Of a stretch of 64,000 bases of DNA, positions 30,108 through 39,088 are shown in pieces. The stretch's first letter is position 1; each line of letters begins with the position of its first letter. The notes under the pieces are model-generated. The model did not search any database, was not told where the DNA came from, and worked only from the letters and a program-made list of their open reading frames with translations. The translations under genes were made by a program, and so were the position numbers. The DNA is from Granulicella sp. dw_53 (GTDB lineage Bacteria > Acidobacteriota > Terriglobia > Terriglobales > Acidobacteriaceae): assembly GCF_018449545.1 (NCBI RefSeq), contig NZ_JAAVUR010000008.1, positions 186,001 through 250,000 on the forward strand. The letters are read 5' to 3'.

Positions 30108-30802
30108 CCAACGATGATCTGTGGATGGGTTGGTGGTTTCTTGAGGTATCTAGTCTTGAATGAGTAGCTGTAGTTAGAAGATCAAACTTGGAATCAATGG
30201 CGCAGGGGCGAAGGACGGCGTCCAATGTTAGTGGATGATGACGTACTGACGAGGTTCATCTCTATTTTACGTAGAGTGACGGGGACGATCCACCCGCCGA
30301 GCCTCATTCAGATGGTTTCAGAATTGTGTATCAGATGATGGCGCAATTTCAACCTTGAGCAGTCTGCGACAGAGATAGAAAGACAGGCATTCCGGTGCCG
30401 TTGTCGGAGGTTCCGTCTAGCATAGCAGCACATATTAGCGCGAGGATGATTTGGGGGCCACTTGTCGAGCGTCTGCTTGGCCACCTACTGCTTCGGCCAT
30501 ATGCTCTCGTTGGAGGAGCTTTTTCAGTGGCCGTACTGGTACGCTTCTAAGCCAATGTACTTCTTACGATAGAACATGTCATCGCTGATTCCACCTTCCG
30601 GATTAGCTCCGCGATCGGCACACCCACTTCGGTTACGTAAGAGACGCGATCTGCCTCAAAGATAATTTATTCGCGGCAAAGTCCTTCTGCCTTTTCGATC
30701 TGCTTTTGCCGGGATACTAACCTTCCGATTGATTCAGTCTGGCCATGCCTACCAGTTACACGTTACGTCCGCTCATCAGCAACCGCTTCATAGCTCCTGG
30801 TA
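30108..30802. other. gene-free spacer containing a transposase fossil
   Basis: About 695 nt with no intact gene. The only recognisable content is the decayed IS3-type orfA at 30425-30680 (minus strand). The remaining parts (30108-30424 and 30681-30802) show no orfB remnant and no terminal inverted repeats that I could find. Confidence 0.6.
30425..30680 (-). pseudogene. IS3-family transposase orfA remnant
   Basis: Translation of the minus strand in shifting frames gives, in order, E*IIFEADR (expected EQII), TEVGVPIAELIRKV, GISDDMFYRKKYIGLEA, LKKLLQRE and WPKQ*VAKQTLDK. This is the order of OrfA proteins of IS3-type elements (the helix-turn-helix GIS-x-x-x-FYRWKKKY block followed by LKKL-x-x-x-LVA-x-x-TLDK). 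At least two frameshifts and two in-frame stops are present, with a one-base loss between RKV and GIS. No OrfB or terminal repeats remain, so the element is dead. Confidence 0.75.
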
Positions 30803-32113
30803 TTAATTCGCTGCAGGCAGTGTGCTGATAAAGGCGTTTATTTCGCGGAGGACATCGGCCTCATTGGAACGAAATAGATAGTGGTTCGCATTGGGTATGC
30901 GGACAACGTGGGCTGAGGGGGCTTGGGTCTTGAAGGCATTGGCCTGGAGATCGACGTTGCGCTTGTCGTTGGCTTCCATGGCAGCGCGTATCTCTGGCTT
31001 GTCCTTCATCGTCTGTCCGAGATCGTGGGGAGAGGCGAAGATGACAAGTGCAGGAGCGCTGATGGTAGTGAAGCGCTGTTGGCCGGTCATGATGGCGACC
31101 GCAACCGGCGGTGCTGCGGGGTGGGGTCCGGGAGGCGGAGGTGGCATGTGCTCCAAATCCTGCCGTTGCCGAATTGCCTCATTTTCGACGAGCTGAAGGT
31201 TGGATATGAATTCGTCGAGCAGCTTCTTTTGGTCTTCGGCGGGAGGTCTGCCAGGAAGGATCTGGTTGAGTTGCTCGCGCAGATCGATGGCGTCGATCAG
31301 GAAGTTGCCGTTGGCTTTGTCATACATCGCGTAGGGGTAGCCCGCATCGAGGTAGATGAGGCCAGCTACTTTCTCCGGATGTTGGCTGCCGATGTAGCTG
31401 AGCTCTTCCCCGGCGACAGAGTGCCCCGCGACCACTGGGCGGCTAAGGTGGAGCGCGTCGATGACGGCGAGGACGTCGGTGCCGAGGCGGGCGGCGGTGT
31501 AGTTGGTTGTTGTGAATGAAGGGGCGCTGGAGACTCCGAAACCGCGTCGGGTGATTCCGTAGACGTGATAAGTTGCCGCGAGTTTCGGCGCGAAGTTGTC
31601 GAAGACGTGCGCGTTGTCGCCGAGGCCAGTGAGAAGTACAAGCGGCCGACCAGTTCCTCCCCAGTCGAGTACTTCAAGCATGACGTCCTTCTCTACAGGG
31701 ATCATCTGCTTGGTATGAGGCGATGGGTCAATTTTCCATGCGGTCTCTTTTGTGGCACGTTCGAAGGCGAGGAGGTTGGCCTTGCCCTGGATGAGAGTGC
31801 CGGTTATAGTTTTTCCGTCGGGACTGAGGGTGCCCTCGTAAGACGCGTGGAGGGAATCCACCGTGAACTTCAATGTCGGGTTGGTGAAGGAGATAGTAGT
31901 GACTGGAGTGGGATTGGGCGATTGGTCGATGCTATAGGCCATTCCTTTGAACGTGCCGTCGGCGGTCTTTTCAATCTGAAGGATAACGCGGAGTTTTGAA
32001 CCAGAGTCAATTGTGCCCTGCCAGTTGCCGGTTATGTCCTGGGCGCAAAGAGTTGCCGCTATGCAGAGAAGAGATGCGGCGACACTTATCGTTCGTAACT
32101 TGCGATCATTCAT
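30803..32113 (-). CDS. Secreted alpha/beta hydrolase with N-terminal beta domain
   Basis: A 436-residue exported protein. A signal peptide (ISVAASLLCIAATLCAQ) is followed by a roughly 120-residue beta-rich domain beginning DITGNWQGTIDSGSKLRV, which is common at the front of acidobacterial hydrolases, and then an alpha/beta-hydrolase domain. The nucleophile elbow is VAGHSVAGEE with Ser232, a catalytic acid lies further on, and a likely catalytic His is in IPNANHYLF. It probably acts as an esterase or amidase in the periplasm. Its ATG overlaps the stop of the preceding small membrane-protein gene by 4 nt, so it is the last gene of a PadR-led three-gene operon. Confidence 0.85.
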   Translation of the reverse strand: MNDRKLRTISVAASLLCIAATLCAQDITGNWQGTIDSGSKLRVILQIEKTADGTFKGMAYSIDQSPNPTPVTTISFTNPTLKFTVDSLHASYEGTLSPDGKTITGTLIQGKANLLAFERATKETAWKIDPSPHTKQMIPVEKDVMLEVLDWGGTGRPLVLLTGLGDNAHVFDNFAPKLAATYHVYGITRRGFGVSSAPSFTTTNYTAARLGTDVLAVIDALHLSRPVVAGHSVAGEELSYIGSQHPEKVAGLIYLDAGYPYAMYDKANGNFLIDAIDLREQLNQILPGRPPAEDQKKLLDEFISNLQLVENEAIRQRQDLEHMPPPPPGPHPAAPPVAVAIMTGQQRFTTISAPALVIFASPHDLGQTMKDKPEIRAAMEANDKRNVDLQANAFKTQAPSAHVVRIPNANHYLFRSNEADVLREINAFISTLPAAN

Positions 32114-32580
32114 CGGTTGACTCCTGCGCGTAGGTTAGCGGTGGATCTCTGTGGAGCTGGCGTGGGTAAAGATGAGAAGATTTTGACTCGTGTAAGGAGC
32201 CAGTCTTTTTGTCTTGCGGCATCAAGCACGGTTAGTTTCGGAATCATCATGCTCACAAAGAGGCCGATGCTAAAAAGACAACAGAGGCAGGAGAGAACAA
32301 TCATCCCAGCCTGAGTGAAACGAAATGCAGGAAGAGATGAGTCGATCTCACAGTAGTATCGGTTCACGGTCTCGGTGTGCTGGATGCGGGGCTTTGCATG
32401 CTGAGTGACGAGGGAGCGGACGCCGTCAAACAGCAGGTGTGCAGATGTGCTGTCGCGGGATTTTTTGTCTCGCAGTTGTTGATCGAAGATCCAAAGCATC
32501 TCCTCGCTGAACTCGGCGCGGAAGGCGTACGGATGCAGTTGAAGAATAGCGCGATAAGCGAGACGAAGGAATGATCTCAT
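32110..32580 (-). CDS. Small membrane protein of PadR operon, ADOP-prefix-like
   Basis: A 156-residue protein with no enzyme motif. The start, LRLAYRAILQLHPYAFRAEFSEEMLWIFDQQL, resembles the short cytoplasmic prefix (L-Y-R-x-L-x-P-x-x-F-R-x-x-y-x-x-E-M) found ahead of many acidobacterial permeases; here it is split as AILQLHPYAFR and FSEEMLWIFD. One strong membrane helix follows (MIVLSCLCCLFSIGLFVSMMI, about 94-114). It is coupled by ATGA overlaps to PadR upstream (32577-32580) and to the hydrolase downstream (32110-32113). It could be a stand-alone prefix domain whose permease part was lost or never present. Function unknown. Confidence 0.65.
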   Translation of the reverse strand: MRSFLRLAYRAILQLHPYAFRAEFSEEMLWIFDQQLRDKKSRDSTSAHLLFDGVRSLVTQHAKPRIQHTETVNRYYCEIDSSLPAFRFTQAGMIVLSCLCCLFSIGLFVSMMIPKLTVLDAARQKDWLLTRVKIFSSLPTPAPQRSTANLRAGVNR

Positions 32581-32930
32581 GCGTTGCGTGGCTTCCTCTC
32601 ACGAAGACGAAGTTGCGCTTCTAAAACGATGCTCTGCAGGCGGTCAACCTCAGAGGAGAGCGCGGCTTTCCCTGTCGCAGTGAGGCGGTAGAATCGGCGG
32701 TCGTCACCTTGGGTTCGACTGGAGCGGGGGGCATCGACCACGAATTTCTGATCGACGAGTTTCTTTAGGTTGTCGTATAGGGTGCCGGGGCCGATTCGAT
32801 AGCCTCCCTCGGACTGGCGTGAGATCTCTTGAATGATGCCGTAACCATGCAGGTCTTCATTGGCAAGAGCGAGAAGAATGTAAAGGGCTGCGCTAGAAAG
32901 CGGTGGCGGCGTTTTATGTTCCTTCTTCAT
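32577..32930 (-). CDS. PadR-family transcriptional regulator (operon leader)
   Basis: A 117-residue winged-helix protein. It reads LSSAALYILLALANEDLHGYGIIQEI, then GPGTLYDNLKKLVDQKFV and RRFYRLTATGKAAL, which are the helix-turn-helix and wing of PadR regulators; the C-terminal helix forms the dimer. It leads a three-gene operon coupled by ATGA overlaps. Its promoter contains three copies of a TAGTCG/CGACTA element, so autoregulation is likely. Unlike the two plus-strand PadR genes, it is not followed by an ADOP permease. Confidence 0.92.
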   Translation of the reverse strand: MKKEHKTPPPLSSAALYILLALANEDLHGYGIIQEISRQSEGGYRIGPGTLYDNLKKLVDQKFVVDAPRSSRTQGDDRRFYRLTATGKAALSSEVDRLQSIVLEAQLRLRERKPRNA

Positions 32931-32941
32931 GATAGGGTCTC

Positions 32942-32983
32942 TAGTCGAAAACCGACTATATCGTGTTCCGACTATCCGATCAA
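32942..32983 (-). promoter_or_regulatory. PadR operon promoter with overlapping TAGTCG repeats
   Basis: On the minus strand: TTGATC (32978-32983), 17-nt spacer, TATAGT (32955-32960). TAGTCG occurs twice in direct order (32969-32974, and 32953-32958 overlapping the -10) and once inverted as CGACTA (32942-32947); the last two form TAGTCG-N5-CGACTA. This is a probable self-operator of the PadR at 32577-32930. Confidence 0.55.
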
Positions 32984-33100
32984 GAACTATTTTTTATGAA
33001 TGGATTGCGCCCTCGCTTTTCCTCTGGAGAATCCGATGGGTCTCCTGCCCTAATGTTCTACGGATAAATAAAAAATGGCACTACTCTAATTTCTTTCCCC

Positions 33101-33145
33101 TTGCACTTCGACAGTACATTCTGTTAGGTTTCTGTTGTCGAAGTG
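33101..33145 (+). promoter_or_regulatory. promoter and PadR operator of ADOP cassette 1
   Basis: A perfect 10-bp inverted repeat CACTTCGACA-N22-TGTCGAAGTG (33104-33113 and 33136-33145), arm centres 32 bp apart, about three helical turns. A promoter (TTGCAC 33101-33106, 18-nt spacer, TAGGTT 33125-33130) is wrapped by the repeat. The following PadR is expected to bind it. Confidence 0.6.
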
Positions 33146-33163
33146 AAAGGGGAGACGTGTGTG

Positions 33164-33496
33164 ATGGGCGAAAAGAGGTTGGAGTTGCCGCAGGGAACGC
33201 TAGACCTTCTGATACTTAAGACGCTTGAGCTCCAGCCGATGCATGGATGGGGAATCTCCGAGCGCCTGCAGCAGATGTCGCGGGATGCGATCCAGGTTCA
33301 GCAGGGGTCGCTGTATCCGGCGTTGCACCGTCTGGAGCGACGCGGGTGGATCAAGGCAAATTGGGCGATCAGCGAGAATAGCCGCAGGGCGAAGTTCTAC
33401 GAACTGACGGGGAAGGGAAGCAAACAGCTTGCGCTGGAGACGAGTGACTGGAACCGACTTACTGGCGCGGTGAACGAGATTCTCGGCACGGTTTAG
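33164..33496 (+). CDS. Acidobacterial PadR-family regulator of ADOP cassette 1
   Basis: A 110-residue winged-helix repressor of the acidobacterial PadR subgroup that travels with duplicated permeases. Characteristic stretches are LPQGTLDLLILKTLELQPMHGWGI (LPQGTLDLLILK then MHGWGI), QGSLYPALHRLERRGWI and RRAKFYELTGKG. ATG 33164 was chosen because GGGGAG lies 9-14 nt upstream; an earlier in-frame ATG at 33143 overlaps the operator arm. It is followed after 11 nt by its permease, so the two form one operon. Confidence 0.92.
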   Translation: MGEKRLELPQGTLDLLILKTLELQPMHGWGISERLQQMSRDAIQVQQGSLYPALHRLERRGWIKANWAISENSRRAKFYELTGKGSKQLALETSDWNRLTGAVNEILGTV

Positions 33497-33507
33497 GGAG
33501 TGGCCTC

Positions 33508-36231
33508 ATGGGTAATGATCTGTTTTACCGGCTGCGGGTATTGCTGGGCCGCAAGAGATTTGATGGCGAGTTGGACGAGGAACTGGCTTATCACTTGGAG
33601 CGCCAGGTGGAAAAGAATCGTAGTGCGGGTATGCCTGATGCTGAGGCGATCCGTCTTGCCCGTTTATCTCTTGGCGGCCTGGAGCAGGTGAGGCAGCAGG
33701 TTCGGGAGGGACGCGGTGTGCGGCTTGTGGATGATGTTGTGCGCGACATGCGCTTTGCGCTAAGACAATTAAGGCGCTCGCCGGTATACACGTTGACGGC
33801 GTTGGTAACACTGACCCTTGCGATTGGTGCGGCGATTACGATGATGAGCCTCGTGCGCACGGTGCTGCTGGCTCCGTTGCCCTATCCGCTACAGGATCGA
33901 CTCGTCGGAGTGGCGTATGCGCAACCAGGCCAGCCTGCGAACAATGAGCAGACGGGAGCTACGGCGAATTTTGTAATCGAACATGCGCGATCGTTTGCAA
34001 CGACTGGGGTATATGTCGATACGACCTCGGGCGCAAACCTCGCGGTAGGAAACGACAACGCGTCAGGAGCAGTGCAGGTGGCAGTGCAAGCGGTCGATCA
34101 CAACTTCTTTCCGACGCTTGGCATAGCTCCGGTAATAGGGCGGAACTTTACGGTCGATGAAGATCGAGCGACCGGACCGAAGGCAATCATCCTGAGCTAT
34201 GGATTGTGGCAGAGGATGTTTGCAGGTGATCGCGGCGTGGTCGATCGCGTGGTTCATCTGAACGGCGAGAGTTTCGTAGTTGCGGGCGTGATGCCGGAGA
34301 GTATGGCGTTCGGCAGCGACGATCCACGCTCGCTGAGTGCGGTAGCCGATGTGTGGCAGCCGCTGAAGCTGGACGAGAAGAATGCGGGATACCCAGGCAA
34401 GAACTACAACATGATTGCACGGCTGCGAGATGGTGTAACGATAGCGCAGGCGCAGGAGGACGTGTCTGCACTTGTCAAACCGCTGTACAAGGCGATGCCC
34501 TATCTGGCGCAATGGGTCGGCCCGAAGCAGACGATCCCTGAACTTAGGGTGTGGCCACTGCGCGAGGTAATGGTGAGCAATGTTCGCTCGAGCATCGTTA
34601 CGTTGACGGCCGCGGTGATAGCTGTGCTGTTGGTGGCTTGTCTTAATCTTGCTGGATTGAATGTGGCGAGGGCCAGTCGCAGACAGAGGGAGATGGCTCT
34701 GCGCAGTGCGCTGGGAGCGTCACGGGGTGCGGTGGTGCGACTGCTGTTGGCGGAGAGTTTTCTGCTGGCGATGTGTGGCTCGATGCTGGGAATTGTGGCG
34801 TCGATGCCGATGTTGCACATGTTGTTGGCAAGATCTCCGGTTCCGATCTTGCGTGCGGGTCTGAGTATGATCGCGACTGTGTGGCTGACGCCGCTACTGG
34901 TCTTCGCGGTAACGCTGATGTGCGGGTTGGCTCCGTCGTGGATGGTGCTGCGGCGGAATACGGCCTCCAATCTGAAGGCGGGGCATAGTGTGGGAGCTTC
35001 GGCAGCGGATGGCCGTATGAGTAAAGTGTTGCTTGTCTCTCAGACGGCGATTGCAGTGGTGCTGCTCTCGGCTGCTTCGTTGCTGCTTGCGGTGTTTTTG
35101 CGGCTGCGTGCTACGCCTTCGGGGGTGCAGCCGGAGCATCTAACGGTCGCGCAGGTTAATCTTAAGGGGTCAGGCTATGCTTCGACGCTCGAGACGACGC
35201 AGTTCATCGACAAGGTACTGGGAAGGCTGGCGCGTGAGCCAGGGGTGAAGCATGTCGCCGCGATCAACGGGCTTCTCCTGGACCGTGGGTTGAATATCGC
35301 GATCCCTCCAACCGGAAAAAATGAGCAGTTGTACATTGTGGAGCTTCGTCTGGTAACGCCGGGATATTTTGCCGCCGTGGGCACACCGCTGCTGGCAGGG
35401 CGGGATATTGCTGACACAGACAAGGCGGGGGGGCCAACGGCGGTAGTGGTGAGCGAGGCATTCGCCAAGAAACTGTGGCCGGGAAAGTCCGCAATTGGTG
35501 AGCACATTGACTCTCTGCGCGACAAGGTGACGGGGCCGCCAGTGGTGGTGGGCGTGGTAGGCAATGCGCGTACACATTCGCTGGCAGAGCCTCCGGCGTT
35601 GCTGATCTACGAGGCGTTTCAACAACAGCCTGACAAGACGATGAAGGCGTTGAATGGATGGTTTCGCACGAGCTTTGCAATTCGCAGCGCGGCGGATGTC
35701 GATATGGCAGCGGGTGTTGAGGCAGCGATTCGCGAGGCGGATGCGGGGATTCCGATCTCGCGCTATACCACGATGCAGGCAATCATCGACCGTTCGCTAG
35801 CGCGGCCGAAGTTCTTCTCATCGCTGGTGACGGCGTTTGCGGGGTTTGCACTGGTTCTGACGGTGATTGGGTTGTTCGGCTTGCTGAGCTACCAGGTGTC
35901 GGAGCGCACGCGCGAGATCGGCGTACGGATTGCACTTGGGGCCACGCGAGCAAGGATTCTGGGCTTTGTGCTGCAGCGTGGATTGTTTCTTACGATGGTG
36001 GGGTTGGTGGTGGGCACGGGAGCTAGCCTTCTGCTGCCTCGACTTCTGCGCTCGCTGCTGGACAGCAGCATGTACACTGCCGGCGCGGGAGCCTCGGCCT
36101 CGTCGTGGAGCACAGCGATGGCGCTTGCTACGGCTTGCTGTGCAATGGTGGCGGCGGCGGTGCTGGCGAGTTACTTTCCTGCGCGGCGGGCTTCGGCTAT
36201 CGAGCCGCTAGAAGCGCTGCGGATGGAATGA
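33508..36231 (+). CDS. ADOP-type ABC permease (FtsX/MacB fold, duplicated), cassette 1
   Basis: A 907-residue inner-membrane protein of the acidobacterial duplicated orphan permease group. An 85-residue cytoplasmic prefix (ELDEELAYHLERQVEKN) is followed by the first membrane helix (VYTLTALVTLTLAIGAAITMMSLV), a MacB-like periplasmic core domain, a three-helix FtsX block, a second periplasmic domain and a final FtsX block (LFGLLSYQVSERTREIGVRIALGA near residue 790). No ATP-binding subunit is encoded nearby, hence orphan. Such proteins are expected to work as mechanotransmitters or exporters; the cargo is unknown. GGGAG precedes the ATG, and a hairpin terminator follows at 36242. Confidence 0.92.
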   Translation: MGNDLFYRLRVLLGRKRFDGELDEELAYHLERQVEKNRSAGMPDAEAIRLARLSLGGLEQVRQQVREGRGVRLVDDVVRDMRFALRQLRRSPVYTLTALVTLTLAIGAAITMMSLVRTVLLAPLPYPLQDRLVGVAYAQPGQPANNEQTGATANFVIEHARSFATTGVYVDTTSGANLAVGNDNASGAVQVAVQAVDHNFFPTLGIAPVIGRNFTVDEDRATGPKAIILSYGLWQRMFAGDRGVVDRVVHLNGESFVVAGVMPESMAFGSDDPRSLSAVADVWQPLKLDEKNAGYPGKNYNMIARLRDGVTIAQAQEDVSALVKPLYKAMPYLAQWVGPKQTIPELRVWPLREVMVSNVRSSIVTLTAAVIAVLLVACLNLAGLNVARASRRQREMALRSALGASRGAVVRLLLAESFLLAMCGSMLGIVASMPMLHMLLARSPVPILRAGLSMIATVWLTPLLVFAVTLMCGLAPSWMVLRRNTASNLKAGHSVGASAADGRMSKVLLVSQTAIAVVLLSAASLLLAVFLRLRATPSGVQPEHLTVAQVNLKGSGYASTLETTQFIDKVLGRLAREPGVKHVAAINGLLLDRGLNIAIPPTGKNEQLYIVELRLVTPGYFAAVGTPLLAGRDIADTDKAGGPTAVVVSEAFAKKLWPGKSAIGEHIDSLRDKVTGPPVVVGVVGNARTHSLAEPPALLIYEAFQQQPDKTMKALNGWFRTSFAIRSAADVDMAAGVEAAIREADAGIPISRYTTMQAIIDRSLARPKFFSSLVTAFAGFALVLTVIGLFGLLSYQVSERTREIGVRIALGATRARILGFVLQRGLFLTMVGLVVGTGASLLLPRLLRSLLDSSMYTAGAGASASSWSTAMALATACCAMVAAAVLASYFPARRASAIEPLEALRME

Positions 36232-36241
36232 GGGTGTCGCA

Positions 36242-36266
36242 AAACGTGCCTTGATGAGGCACGTTT
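36242..36266 (+). terminator. hairpin terminator after ADOP permease 1
   Basis: AAACGTGCC-TTGATGA-GGCACGTTT, a perfect 9-bp stem starting 10 nt past the stop codon. The T-run is limited to the stem end. Confidence 0.6.
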
Positions 36267-36383
36267 GCTAGCCTTCAGCTTTGAAGCGCTTCAGGGCAAG
36301 TTGGTACATATGATTGATTATTTGATCGCTGCCGACTTGATCGAATTCGCGGCAGCGACTCTGCAGGTATTCAAACTACTAGT

Positions 36384-38867
36384 TTAGAAGGCAAACTGCA
36401 GCGACGTTGAGATCGTCCGTGGAGCGCCAAAATGGGCAGTGTTGCTACTCGCATTTGTTCCTGTGATGTCGCCAGCCGCAATCGTTGAATAGTAGTGAAC
36501 GTTCCCGATGTTGTTGCCGGTAAAACGCAAAGTTGCCAGTTTGGTGAAGATCATATGGGAATAGCGAAACCCGAGATCGTAGACGTTATATCCACTTGTT
36601 GAGTGAAGATTTTCATCATCTTGGGGACGTCGTCCCACGAACTGCCAATCGCCGGTTACGCTCAGATTGGCAACCCCAGGAAGCCGATATTCGCTGTAGA
36701 GGTTGGATCTATAGCTTGGGATGCCGACGAATCGTTTTCCGTTCGTTGCTGCGATTCCGGTATCGTTCAGTCGAGCATTGAGAGCTGTGAAGCCTCCATC
36801 TATCAGGAGACGGTGAAAGAGAGTGCCCTGGGCAGAGATCTCGGCTCCGAAGTTTACCTGTTGTCCCGTGATCGCAAATATATTCTCGGTCGCATTCAGT
36901 GCGATCGTATTTGCGAAGGGCCGCTCCAAACGGAATAGGGCAGTCGTAATGTTCATCGTCTTCGATGCAGTCTTGAATCCTAACTCCCATTCCTTGCTGC
37001 GATAGGGAGCGAGGGCCTGATTAGCATTCACCAGGTTGGCACCTCCGGGAGCTATATCTCCCTGTTGAAGGCTACTGGCGTAGGTGGCATAGGCTGTCAT
37101 CCAGTTACGCGGCTTGAACATGACACTGGCTGAGGGGCTGATGCCTTGCTTGTTTGATCCGCTGAGTCTGGCAGTTGCCGAGTTGTTATCGACACCGATG
37201 AAGTCTTGACTCGCGGCTAGACGTACGGCGAAACCCTTGGGAAAGTAAATCAGATCCCCCAGGTTGAATCCTTGTTGGTTAACGACAGTAGCCTGATATA
37301 GGCCGCGGTTCTGGGGAAGTCCGGCAGCGGGTGGTGCGAACACAACCGGGTTGTCGACTGACGCGGTTCCAAGCAGAACACTGGCGGCAGGCGGTGTTGA
37401 ATAGGCGTACTGATTGAACCTATAACCCTCGCTAGCAAGGACGACATCTTGTTTGATTCCCCAGCGAGAGATTGTGCCGGTGATATAGCCAAGGTCGCTC
37501 TCGATTCCGAAGCGCGGGGCGAATCCGGTTGCAAGCGAACTTACGTAAGTACCTGTGTTGTTCGTGATGGTGTTGACAGGTGTATCCATAAAGCGATCCA
37601 GACGCTGTGCAAGACCCCCAGCCATCGCGTGCCAGTTGGGCGAAAAGTCATGCAGGATGCGAGCACTCGTGCTTTGTGTGGTGAGATTGACGCCGGCATA
37701 GGGTTGGCCAAAGCCTAGTCTCGTCGGATCGGGCGCGACGGGCAAGAGTAGCGTTCGGCTTGGCCTCTGCTTCGTTGAGGTCGTATCGGTGGGGTCAGGA
37801 CCATAGCTGAACCACCCGGGATAGCCGCGCTGGACGATGTCATAGGCGCTGTAATGGGAGTCGATAGTCGTATGCGCTGTAGGCCTTAAATCGAAGGCGA
37901 ATTCGGCCAATCTGCGTCGCAGTCGACTCTGTTCTACAAATGCTGTTCCATCTCCGAAGAGAAGATTCGTCCGATACCCGAACACCTTGTGTGGGCCGAT
38001 GCGGCCGCCGGCGTCACCATAAACAGTTCCGATGGATTTGCTGTCCTGCTCAAGATAGAGGTTAGTCGTGCGCTCTTCCGTTGGGCGCTTGAGGACAAAG
38101 TCGAACATGCCGGAGGGATTGGCAGGCCCATACATTGCCGCTCCAAGGCCATTTTCGACTTGGAGTTCCTGGTATTGTTCCATGGCATTCGCGCCCGTGA
38201 TGGCGATTGCCATACCGTCCATGCGTGTGTTCTGTGCGATGCTTCCCTGAATACCGCGTGTGGAGGGGCGTAAGATCTCTGATCCCTGCTGTTCGGTAAA
38301 GGACACCAGAGGTAGGAACATAATGGCGTCGCGCAGGCTTTTTACCTGAGTATTTGTGATCTGTTCAGCCGGCAAGACAGTGATCGTGTACGGCTGATTT
38401 ACGATAGGAGAGTTTCCTAAGACACCTTGATCGACGTTGTTTACGTAGTAACCGGTCGCCGGCGTACCTGCAAGTCCGGCTGTAACGGTTATAGAACTGT
38501 CTGTGCCCGCAACGGCGAATGAAATATCTTGTAGTGCGTTCTGTCCTGGGAGGATGGTGAAGGACGGGATGGCAAAGGTGGTAAAACCGGGCTTGCGTGC
38601 CTCCAACCTATAGGTGCCGGCAGGCACAGAAGCAAACGTGTACTGGCCATCCTGGTTGGTAACCATTTGCAGTGGAGAAGAGGTTTGTGTGTTCGACAGC
38701 ACGACCTGGGCGTTGGGTACGACCGATTGATCAAGATCTTTAATTGTTCCGCTTAATTGTCCGGACTGCGCCAAGGCGTGGAGCGAACTGAGTAACAGGA
38801 CACCAACCACTGCGAAAGGCAAGAGTCTGGGAAGATGCGAACGACTGAAAAAAAGATTGCGAAACAT
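36384..38867 (-). CDS. TonB-dependent siderophore-type receptor with carboxypeptidase-regulatory N-domain
   Basis: About 827 residues from ATG 38867, preceded by a near-ideal AAGGAG site; a longer frame to 38993 is rejected. A signal peptide (LLPFAVVGVLLLSSLHALAQ) precedes a carboxypeptidase-regulatory domain (GTIKDLDQSVVPNAQVVLSN). The plug (QPYTITVLPAEQITNTQ, STRGIQGSIAQNTRMDGMAI) and the block YGPANPSGMFDFVLKRPT resemble ferrisiderophore receptors (FhuA/FpvA type), with a barrel ending ISTSLQFAF. It probably takes up a siderophore or another small chelate. An inverted repeat and a 12-bp palindrome lie upstream (38939-38986). I did not recognise a Fur box. Confidence 0.88.
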   Translation of the reverse strand: MFRNLFFSRSHLPRLLPFAVVGVLLLSSLHALAQSGQLSGTIKDLDQSVVPNAQVVLSNTQTSSPLQMVTNQDGQYTFASVPAGTYRLEARKPGFTTFAIPSFTILPGQNALQDISFAVAGTDSSITVTAGLAGTPATGYYVNNVDQGVLGNSPIVNQPYTITVLPAEQITNTQVKSLRDAIMFLPLVSFTEQQGSEILRPSTRGIQGSIAQNTRMDGMAIAITGANAMEQYQELQVENGLGAAMYGPANPSGMFDFVLKRPTEERTTNLYLEQDSKSIGTVYGDAGGRIGPHKVFGYRTNLLFGDGTAFVEQSRLRRRLAEFAFDLRPTAHTTIDSHYSAYDIVQRGYPGWFSYGPDPTDTTSTKQRPSRTLLLPVAPDPTRLGFGQPYAGVNLTTQSTSARILHDFSPNWHAMAGGLAQRLDRFMDTPVNTITNNTGTYVSSLATGFAPRFGIESDLGYITGTISRWGIKQDVVLASEGYRFNQYAYSTPPAASVLLGTASVDNPVVFAPPAAGLPQNRGLYQATVVNQQGFNLGDLIYFPKGFAVRLAASQDFIGVDNNSATARLSGSNKQGISPSASVMFKPRNWMTAYATYASSLQQGDIAPGGANLVNANQALAPYRSKEWELGFKTASKTMNITTALFRLERPFANTIALNATENIFAITGQQVNFGAEISAQGTLFHRLLIDGGFTALNARLNDTGIAATNGKRFVGIPSYRSNLYSEYRLPGVANLSVTGDWQFVGRRPQDDENLHSTSGYNVYDLGFRYSHMIFTKLATLRFTGNNIGNVHYYSTIAAGDITGTNASSNTAHFGAPRTISTSLQFAF

Positions 38868-38938
38868 GGAGCTCCTTGAAGCGATAGTTCTCTTCCGTGT
38901 CAGTTTGCGTGCTAAGAACACGGAGAGTGTTGACGGAT

Positions 38939-38986
38939 ACTGCCCGATGTCGATGGTTTTGATGCATCTCGGGCAGTTCCGGAACT
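38939..38986. promoter_or_regulatory. inverted repeat and palindrome upstream of the siderophore-type receptor
   Basis: A perfect 9-bp inverted repeat ACTGCCCGA-N21-TCGGGCAGT (38939-38947 and 38969-38977; arm centres 30 bp apart), overlapping a perfect palindrome AGTTCCGGAACT (38975-38986). They lie 70-120 nt upstream of the receptor start and 100 nt from the divergent PadR promoter. These are strong candidates for a looping regulator site; the regulator is not identified. Confidence 0.5.
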
Positions 38987-39088
38987 CTTGCAAGTGGCCA
39001 ATAAACGACTAAACGTCATATTCGATTTCATGTGAATAAAACCGTATATTCCGTCCACCGTTTCGCTAAAAGCTCATCAAATCTCCCC

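Noticed and set aside
36242-36266. Possible regulatory repeat for the siderophore-type receptor
   Set aside because: It lies just past the ADOP stop and downstream of the receptor gene end, so terminator is the simpler reading.
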